Position numbers and translations under genes: made by a program | Notes under the pieces: model-generated | Databases searched by the model: none | Told to the model about the DNA's origin: nothing | Seen by the model: the letters and a program-made list of their open reading frames with translations, nothing else | Source of the DNA: Butyricicoccus sp. | Lineage (GTDB): Bacteria > Bacillota > Clostridia > Oscillospirales > Butyricicoccaceae | Length of the DNA: 6,534 nt | Assembly (NCBI GenBank): GCA_031293105.1 | Contig: JAUMSA010000152.1 | Location: forward strand, 1-6,534 | Direction: 5' to 3' | Part shown: in pieces, positions 1 through 6,534 of the stretch | How positions within the stretch are numbered: position 1 is the first letter of the stretch | Layout: each line of letters begins with the position of its first letter

Positions 1-24
1 CCATTATCTCACGCAAAGAGATTG

Positions 25-31
25 AAGGAGG
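25..31 (+). promoter_or_regulatory. Ribosome binding site of nifJ
   Basis: AAGGAGG sits 10 bases before the ATG at 42 and is a near-perfect Shine-Dalgarno sequence. It supports that ATG as the start, agreeing with the family's usual N-terminus. The bases before it (1-24) are too few to judge the promoter. Confidence 0.9.
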
Positions 32-41
32 AATTAGAAAC

Positions 42-3599
<3,558 letters not shown>

Positions 3600-3614
3600 T
3601 TCCCCTGTTTTGTC

Positions 3615-3650
3615 AAACAGCGGATGGTTTTTACCATCCGCTGTTTTTTT
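3615..3650 (+). terminator. Intrinsic terminator of nifJ
   Basis: A perfect 14-bp stem pairs AAACAGCGGATGGT (3615-3628) with ACCATCCGCTGTTT (3633-3646) across a TTTT loop. A run of seven T residues at 3644-3650 follows on the + strand. It begins 15 bases after the nifJ stop codon. On the opposite strand the tail is poorer in T, so it acts mainly on nifJ. Confidence 0.93.
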
Positions 3651-3656
3651 GCGCAC

Positions 3657-3693
3657 AAAAAAATCCCCTGTCCGGTTGGGACAGGGGATTTTT
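3657..3693 (-). terminator. Intrinsic terminator of the perR-like gene, able to act in both directions
   Basis: A perfect 15-bp stem pairs AAAAATCCCCTGTCC (3659-3673) with GGACAGGGGATTTTT (3679-3693) around the 5-base loop GGTTG. Read on the minus strand the stem is followed by a T run (complement of the A run 3657-3663), and it begins directly after the TGA of the perR-like gene. It also carries T residues on the + strand, so it can back up the nifJ terminator only six bases away. Confidence 0.92.
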
Positions 3694-3694
3694 C

Positions 3695-4072
3695 TCAGTT
3701 TTCTTTTTGGCGGCACGCCGGACACAGGCCGCGGGCAACCAAAGTATATTGCCGAACCTTCATGCCGGACACTTCCTCGATTTGGCGATCGAGCGCCTGC
3801 GGCAGCGTAAAGTCAAACACGCGACCGCATTTTTCACACCACAGATGGTCGTGGGTAGTCATGCGCCAGTCAAACCGGTCGGGCATGCCGGGCATCTCGA
3901 TTTTGCGGATGCGGCCGTCCTCCGAAAGGATATTCAAATTGCGGTAAACCGTTGCCAAACTGATGGTCGGTAATTGTTTTCGGATATCCTGGAAGAGTTC
4001 ATCCGCAGTTGGATGGGTCGTGCTTGCCATAACGGCATCCAAAATCAACTGTCTTTGCTTGGTGCGGATCAA
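3695..4072 (-). CDS. perR: Fur-family transcriptional regulator, PerR type
   Basis: This is a 125-residue metal-dependent DNA-binding repressor. A winged helix covers about 5-60, with the recognition region TISLATVYRNL at 36-46, and a dimerisation/metal domain follows. Aligned by eye to Bacillus subtilis PerR with a constant offset of 17, all five regulatory-metal ligands are present: H20, D68, H74, H76 and D87 (PerR H37, D85, H91, H93, D104). The structural zinc cysteines are C79, C82, C117 and C120. Aspartate at position 87, where Fur and Zur usually have glutamate, favours a peroxide sensor. The start is a TTG, 8 bases after AGGAGG (4081-4086). An in-frame TAG at 4085-4087 rules out a longer protein, so it is about 20 residues shorter than PerR at the N-terminus. 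It has its own promoter and probably represses itself. Family is very secure; the peroxide-sensing subtype is inferred from ligands. Confidence 0.9.
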   Translation of the reverse strand: MIRTKQRQLILDAVMASTTHPTADELFQDIRKQLPTISLATVYRNLNILSEDGRIRKIEMPGMPDRFDWRMTTHDHLWCEKCGRVFDFTLPQALDRQIEEVSGMKVRQYTLVARGLCPACRQKEN

Positions 4073-4078
4073 GGTCTT

Positions 4079-4086
4079 CCCCTCCT
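4079..4086 (-). promoter_or_regulatory. Ribosome binding site deciding the TTG start of the perR-like gene
   Basis: On the minus strand this reads AGGAGGGG. The AGGAGG core ends 8 bases before the TTG at 4072-4070, and no ATG or GTG lies between. The upstream in-frame TAG overlaps the site, so TTG is the only sensible start for a full Fur domain. Confidence 0.85.
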
Positions 4087-4096
4087 ATAATATAGT

Positions 4097-4112
4097 AAGA
4101 ATTCTCATTCTT
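4097..4112. promoter_or_regulatory. Candidate Fur/PerR-family operator, autoregulatory
   Basis: AAGAAT-TCTC-ATTCTT is a perfect 6-4-6 inverted repeat. On the minus strand the overlapping stretch 4107-4093 reads TGAGAAT-T-CTTACTA, which matches 10 of 14 defined bases of the 7-1-7 Fur-family consensus TGATAAT-N-ATTATCA. The match to the PerR box (TTATAAT-N-ATTATAA) is weaker. It lies just downstream of the -10 of the perR-like promoter, close to the expected transcription start, where a bound repressor would block transcription. Assignment to this regulator is inference. Confidence 0.6.
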
Positions 4113-4121
4113 TGTATCCAT

Positions 4122-4150
4122 ATTATATCGGATTCGTTTCCTTTTGTAAA
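4122..4150 (-). promoter_or_regulatory. Sigma-A-type promoter of the perR-like gene
   Basis: On the minus strand the -35 is TTTACA (4150-4145), the spacer is 17 bp, and the -10 is a perfect TATAAT (4127-4122). The start of transcription is expected near 4115, giving a leader of about 43 bases. It falls in the 131-bp gap after cysE. No terminator hairpin is visible between cysE and this promoter, so some readthrough from cysE is possible. Confidence 0.8.
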
Positions 4151-4203
4151 CCGCCCCAAACCGAATTTCACAAAACCATCACTTCTTACAACAATGCACC
4201 CGA

Positions 4204-4887
4204 TTATTTTGCCTCTTTCTGATCGTTTTCGCCAGATTTTTCTTCCTTGGGATTGCCGCGCAGCTTCTGCTCGTTGACATAGACGCGGTGTTCCAGGCGG
4301 CACAACTCCTGCGAGAGCGGGTCGGGCACATTGACTTGGTCGAGGTCGAACGAGGGCACGCGGTGGCCGCCGATCTTGACGACACGCGCCTTGACGCCCA
4401 CGACCGTGGAATCGGGCGGCACTTCCTGCAAGACGACCGCATTGGCGCCGATGCGGGAATTATCCCCCACCGTGAACGGGCCGAGCACCTTGGCGCCCGT
4501 GGAGATCAGCACATTGTTGCCAATGGTCGGATGGCGCTTGCCGGTGTCCTTACCGGTACCGCCCAGGGTCACGCCGTGGTAAATGGTGCAGTAATCGCCC
4601 ACTTCGGCCGTTTCGCCGATGACGATGCCCATGCCGTGGTCGATGAATAGCCCGCGGCCAATCTTGGCGCCGGGATGGATTTCCACGCCGGTCATGGTGC
4701 GGGCAAACTGGGAGATCATCCGCGCCAGAAAGAATCGTTTATGCAAATAGAGCCAATGGGTCAGCTTGTGATAGATGACCGCATGAAAGCCTGGATATAA
4801 CAGGAACACTTCGGCCGTGGTACGCGCGGCCGGATCGCGCTCGCGGATGGAGCGTGCGTCCTCAATCAGGTCCTTGAGTAACATCAT
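4204..4887 (-). CDS. cysE: Serine O-acetyltransferase
   Basis: This cytoplasmic enzyme acetylates L-serine with acetyl-CoA to O-acetylserine, the first committed step of cysteine synthesis. In the 227-residue product a short helical N-terminal part (1-60) precedes a left-handed beta-helix of hexapeptide repeats (about 68-172). Signature segments are GVEIHPGAKIGRG (67-79), DHGMG (83-87), GVTLGGTGK (105-113) and KRHPTIG (117-123). H84 is the expected catalytic histidine, and E69 occupies the position of its partner acidic residue (Asp in enteric enzymes, Glu in Bacillus). The long N-terminal domain of enteric CysE is absent, as in Firmicutes. The ATG at 4887 follows AAAGGA with 8 bases spacing and gives the usual N-terminus; the next ATG (4884) is nearly as good. 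The C-terminus is lysine/glutamate-rich and ends in Lys, without the terminal Ile known to anchor some CysE proteins to CysK. Expression is from its own divergent promoter. Confidence 0.95.
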   Translation of the reverse strand: MMLLKDLIEDARSIRERDPAARTTAEVFLLYPGFHAVIYHKLTHWLYLHKRFFLARMISQFARTMTGVEIHPGAKIGRGLFIDHGMGIVIGETAEVGDYCTIYHGVTLGGTGKDTGKRHPTIGNNVLISTGAKVLGPFTVGDNSRIGANAVVLQEVPPDSTVVGVKARVVKIGGHRVPSFDLDQVNVPDPLSQELCRLEHRVYVNEQKLRGNPKEEKSGENDQKEAK

Positions 4888-4895
4888 TGATCGCA

Positions 4896-4901
4896 TCCTT
4901 T
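4896..4901 (-). promoter_or_regulatory. Ribosome binding site deciding the cysE start
   Basis: The minus strand reads AAAGGA here, 8 bases before ATG 4887. Upstream in-frame ATGs at 4953, 4914 and 4896 have no comparable site and would add residues (MERLTPSV...) not expected in Firmicute CysE. The ATG at 4896 overlaps this very site. Confidence 0.75.
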
Positions 4902-4906
4902 TTTGA

Positions 4907-4939
4907 ACCGTCATGCACCCTTGCGCCGGGACGGACGGT
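4907..4939. other. Stem-loop in the cysE 5' leader
   Basis: ACCGTC (4907-4912) can pair with GACGGT (4934-4939), with a possible inner CCC/GGG pairing (4918-4920 with 4928-4930). It lies within the roughly 86-base cysE leader, just ahead of the ribosome binding site. There is no T run, so it is not a terminator. I see no T-box consensus in the leader. Any role in translation is speculative. Confidence 0.35.
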
Positions 4940-4979
4940 GTGAGCCGCTCCAATCCCCACGAAAGAGGTATGCATTCCT

Positions 4980-5008
4980 ATTGTACGGTATTCTGTCCCA
5001 TTTGTCAA
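4980..5008 (-). promoter_or_regulatory. Sigma-A-type promoter of cysE
   Basis: On the minus strand a perfect TTGACA (5008-5003), a 17-bp spacer and TACAAT (4985-4980) form a near-consensus promoter. Transcription would start near 4973, giving a leader of about 86 bases before the cysE ATG. Confidence 0.85.
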
Positions 5009-5024
5009 AGGATTTGGGGGATAT

Positions 5025-5053
5025 TTGACAGATACCAGCCTTTTTGCTATCAT
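5025..5053 (+). promoter_or_regulatory. Sigma-A-type promoter of the TrmN6/YfiC-like gene
   Basis: A perfect TTGACA (5025-5030), a 17-bp spacer and TATCAT (5048-5053) sit upstream of the methyltransferase gene. The start of transcription is expected near 5060, leaving a leader of about 45 bases. This placement rules out the much earlier ATG at 4913 as the gene's start. The -35 lies back to back with that of the cysE promoter, 16 bp apart. Confidence 0.85.
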
Positions 5054-5093
5054 CATATCAGATTGACTGCAAAATTTAGACTGTATCACCAAA

Positions 5094-5101
5094 GGGGGAG
5101 G
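5094..5101 (+). promoter_or_regulatory. Ribosome binding site deciding the TTG start of the methyltransferase gene
   Basis: GGGGGAGG ends three bases before TTG 5105. The spacing is short measured from the GGAGG core, but this is the only strong site downstream of the promoter. If the short spacing is not tolerated, the in-frame TTG at 5123 would be the start (21 bases away, too far for this site), so 5105 is preferred. Confidence 0.65.
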
Positions 5102-5104
5102 ACC

Positions 5105-5815
5105 TTGGAATCCATCGAAACATTGCCAAACGGCCTGCGTCTCTTGCAGGACGATGCGTTTTTTAAATTGGGACAGGACTCGGTGCTGCTGTCCGCCTTT
5201 GCGCGGCCGCGCCGGTTTGCGCGCGTGCTCGACCTGGGCGCCGGTACGGGCGCGCTGACGCTGCTATGCTGGCGGGAGGACTTGCGCATGACCGGTCTGG
5301 AATTGCAGACCGGGGCGGCTGCCCTGTTCGCCCGGTCGGTCACGGACAACCAGCTTTCCAATGTGGAGGTCGTCACCGGCGACCTGCGGCAGGTGCGCAC
5401 GCTCTTTGCGCACGGGTCAATGGACTATGTGCTGTGCAACCCGCCCTACTTCAAGCGCAGCGCGGGCAAGGTATCGCCGCTGGACGCCCATGCGCTCGCG
5501 CGGGCAGACGGCGAAGCGACCATTGAGGACATCGCGGTCGCGGCGTCCTATGTGCTGGGCAGCGGCGGCAAGTGCGCGATGGTGTTCCGTCCTGAACGGC
5601 TGCTCACGCTGATGACCGCCTTGCAGCGGGTGCGCCTGACGCCCAAGCGGCTGCGCTTTGTGCACCAGACCGCCGAAAAGCCGCCCAGCGCTGTGCTGGT
5701 CGAGAGCCGCAAGGGCAGCAGCCCGGACGGCCTGACCGTGGAGCCGCCGCTGCTCGTGCAGGACAGCACGGGCGCGCTGACCGAAGAATACAAGTCCATC
5801 TATCGCCTTTCATGA
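5105..5815 (+). CDS. TrmN6/YfiC-family SAM-dependent methyltransferase (tRNA1-Val A37 N6 type)
   Basis: This 236-residue class I methyltransferase belongs to the family of E. coli YfiC/TrmN, which makes N6-methyladenosine at position 37 of tRNA1(Val). Bacillus YabB is a related Firmicute protein. Its own substrate is unproven. The SAM-binding motif I is VLDLGAGTGAL at 41-51, an acidic residue after strand 2 is in LELQTG (65-70), and the amino-methyltransferase motif IV is NPPYF at 112-116, typical of enzymes acting on exocyclic amino groups. The N-terminal stretch NGLRLLQDD...LGQDSVLLSAF is also typical. I chose the TTG at 5105 because it follows GGGGGAGG (5094-5101), lies downstream of the promoter, and gives the expected short N-terminus. 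A second in-frame TTG at 5123 is possible. It ends three bases before a bidirectional terminator and is transcribed alone, divergently from cysE. Confidence 0.87.
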   Translation: MESIETLPNGLRLLQDDAFFKLGQDSVLLSAFARPRRFARVLDLGAGTGALTLLCWREDLRMTGLELQTGAAALFARSVTDNQLSNVEVVTGDLRQVRTLFAHGSMDYVLCNPPYFKRSAGKVSPLDAHALARADGEATIEDIAVAASYVLGSGGKCAMVFRPERLLTLMTALQRVRLTPKRLRFVHQTAEKPPSAVLVESRKGSSPDGLTVEPPLLVQDSTGALTEEYKSIYRLS

Positions 5816-5816
5816 A

Positions 5817-5843
5817 AAAAAGCTGGCCGCTGGCCAGCTTTTT
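5817..5843. terminator. Bidirectional terminator between the methyltransferase and Nim-like genes
   Basis: A perfect 12-bp stem pairs AAAAAGCTGGCC (5817-5828) with GGCCAGCTTTTT (5832-5843) around a GCT loop. It has T residues at the end on both strands. It occupies almost the whole 29-bp gap between two convergent stop codons (TGA at 5813-5815 and TAA at 5847-5845), so it serves both genes. Confidence 0.93.
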
Positions 5844-5844
5844 C

Positions 5845-6327
5845 TTATTCCTTGGGAACCTTACGGGAGGCTTCAAACGAATCAGCGTGCACCCAGAACA
5901 CCTCAGCAACCGCCAGATGGGCGTCGCCATAGGTCCAGCCGTCGCGGCCGGTCTGGTGGCGCATGATATGCTCGAACCCAGCGCGCTTCTGGTCGTTGTT
6001 CGTTGCGAACTCGACGCTGCCCTCGCCCACGATGGACGAGAACGAATAACTATACCGGCAGGCCAGATCGCCCTCGCCGGTCAGGCTGTGCTGGGTGTCC
6101 ATCTCAAAGCAGATGCGCGGGTCGGCCTTGAGGGCGTCGATCTTCTTGCCCTTCAGGCCGCTGTGGAAATAGAGCGTCAGGCCGGTATCGTCCCAGGTGT
6201 AACCGAAGTTCATAGGAATGACATAGGGCTTGCCGTCCGCAATCATGGCGATGCGGCACACCTTGCACTCCTGCAAAATGGGCTCGATCTGTTCGCGCCC
6301 GAAAATCTCACGGTCTTTTCTGCGCAT
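5845..6327 (-). CDS. Nim-like pyridoxamine 5'-phosphate oxidase-fold flavoprotein
   Basis: This 160-residue protein belongs to the split-barrel (PNPOx-like) superfamily, closest by eye to the NimA/5-nitroimidazole reductase-like group that binds FMN or heme. Visible family features are MRRKDRE at the start, CKVCRIAM (21-28), GKPYVIPMNFGY (32-43), LYFHSGLKGKK (52-62), ICFEMD (72-77), a segment SSIVGEGSVEF (97-107) near the cofactor site, and IMRHQTG (121-127). H55 is the conserved histidine of the YFHS motif. Length and order are normal. It may reduce nitro compounds or act as a general flavin reductase; the real substrate cannot be told from sequence, and presence of such a gene does not by itself show drug resistance. 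The ATG at 6327 follows TAAGGAGG (6333-6340) with 5 bases spacing. That site contains the hisE stop codon, so the two genes are probably co-transcribed and translationally coupled. Confidence 0.88.
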   Translation of the reverse strand: MRRKDREIFGREQIEPILQECKVCRIAMIADGKPYVIPMNFGYTWDDTGLTLYFHSGLKGKKIDALKADPRICFEMDTQHSLTGEGDLACRYSYSFSSIVGEGSVEFATNNDQKRAGFEHIMRHQTGRDGWTYGDAHLAVAEVFWVHADSFEASRKVPKE

Positions 6328-6332
6328 GATAG

Positions 6333-6340
6333 CCTCCTTA
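6333..6340 (-). promoter_or_regulatory. Ribosome binding site of the Nim-like gene overlapping the hisE stop codon
   Basis: The minus strand reads TAAGGAGG. Its TAA is the hisE stop, and AAGGAGG is a perfect Shine-Dalgarno sequence 5 bases before the ATG at 6327. Ribosomes ending on hisE therefore finish on the start region of the next gene. Confidence 0.88.
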
Positions 6341-6534
6341 GGTGTTGTGGTCGGAAACGTGGAATTTCTTGAGGTTGCCGATCTTTTCGGCGCGCTTGTC
6401 CATCTCGGCGCACACGTCGTCCATGGTCACGCCGCATTCGTTCATCATGACCATCATGTGATAGAATACGTCGTTGATCTCCCCGACCAGCTCCTCTTTG
6501 TCGCCGTTCTTGGCAGCAATGATGGTTTCGGCGC
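6338..6534 (-). CDS. hisE: Phosphoribosyl-ATP pyrophosphohydrolase, C-terminal part (gene cut by window edge)
   Basis: Sixty-four residues and a TAA stop are visible; the 5' part lies beyond the right edge. HisE hydrolyses phosphoribosyl-ATP to phosphoribosyl-AMP and pyrophosphate, the second step of histidine synthesis. The fragment starts inside the conserved E-x-x-E helix region as ETIIAAKNGDKEEL and continues with EINDVFYHMMVMM, the expected helix carrying the metal-binding acidic residues (Glu and Asp of GEIND). The C-terminal RAEKIGNLKKF is also typical of HisE. It could be a separate hisE or the C-terminal half of a fused hisIE; the window cannot decide. It probably ends a his operon, with the Nim-like gene as the last cistron 10 bases downstream. 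Confidence 0.85.
   Translation of the reverse strand, partial: AETIIAAKNGDKEELVGEINDVFYHMMVMMNECGVTMDDVCAEMDKRAEKIGNLKKFHVSDHNT

Noticed and set aside
3610..3947. Plus-strand short frames at 3610-3810 and 3624-3947
   Set aside because: They run through terminator hairpins and are antisense to the perR-like gene, with no ribosome binding site or known domain.
4085..4095. CTATAATATAG palindrome as a PerR box or a plus-strand -10
   Set aside because: Only the left half resembles a PerR box. It overlaps the ribosome binding site, and no -35 or gene on the + strand would use it. The repeat at 4097-4112 is a better operator candidate.
4888..4953. Longer 249-residue form of CysE starting at 4953
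   Set aside because: The extra 22 residues are not typical of Firmicute CysE, and the good ribosome binding site is at 4896-4901.
4862..5092. Leader peptide for cysE attenuation (minus-strand short frame)
   Set aside because: Its usable ATG (4975) sits at the predicted transcription start with no ribosome binding site, it has no cysteine run after that ATG, and no attenuator hairpin follows.
4913..5104. Upstream ATG start at 4913 for the methyltransferase gene
   Set aside because: It lies before the gene's own promoter (5025-5053) and would overlap the cysE leader and promoter. The added residues look like translated intergenic DNA.
5812..6372. Plus-strand 186-codon frame opposite the Nim-like gene
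   Set aside because: It starts within the terminator region and is antisense to a well-supported gene; its composition is that of a shadow frame.

Overview
The window looks like a stretch of core chromosome from an anaerobic, fairly GC-rich Clostridia-type Firmicute, most likely a gut Oscillospirales (Ruminococcaceae/Butyricicoccaceae-like) organism. Supporting this are a single-chain clostridial pyruvate:ferredoxin oxidoreductase, a compact PerR-type Fur regulator, a Bacillus/Clostridium-type short CysE, a Nim-type flavoprotein, strong GGAGG ribosome binding sites and two TTG starts. The genus is a guess. I see no IS element, phage gene, CRISPR array, tRNA or rRNA.

Layout, left to right. 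A complete nifJ/por gene (42-3599, +) fills the left half and ends in a strong intrinsic terminator. A second perfect hairpin follows at once and terminates the convergent perR-like gene (3695-4072, -). Upstream of perR is a well-formed sigma-A-type promoter with a palindromic Fur-family operator candidate just downstream of its -10. Next comes cysE (4204-4887, -). It is divergent from a TrmN6/YfiC-type methyltransferase gene (5105-5815, +), and the shared 217-bp intergenic region carries two near-consensus promoters placed back to back. The methyltransferase gene converges on a Nim/pyridoxamine-phosphate-oxidase-like gene (5845-6327, -), with one bidirectional hairpin between them. The right edge holds the 3' end of hisE (6338-6534, -), whose stop codon lies inside the ribosome binding site of the Nim-like gene.

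How the genes relate. NifJ oxidises pyruvate to acetyl-CoA and reduces ferredoxin or flavodoxin, the central electron-releasing step of anaerobic fermentation. Enzymes of this kind are oxygen-labile. The peroxide-sensor-type regulator and the Nim-type flavoprotein fit an oxidative or electrophile stress theme, and CysE begins cysteine (thiol) synthesis. This is a thematic inference only, because the genes sit in at least four transcription units. The methyltransferase and hisE are housekeeping genes.

I did not find a convincing undescribed system. The most useful second-look items are regulatory: the perR self-operator, the symmetric divergent promoter pair, the hisE/Nim-like overlap, and extreme codon bias in nifJ that leaves a 1,238-codon antisense frame open.
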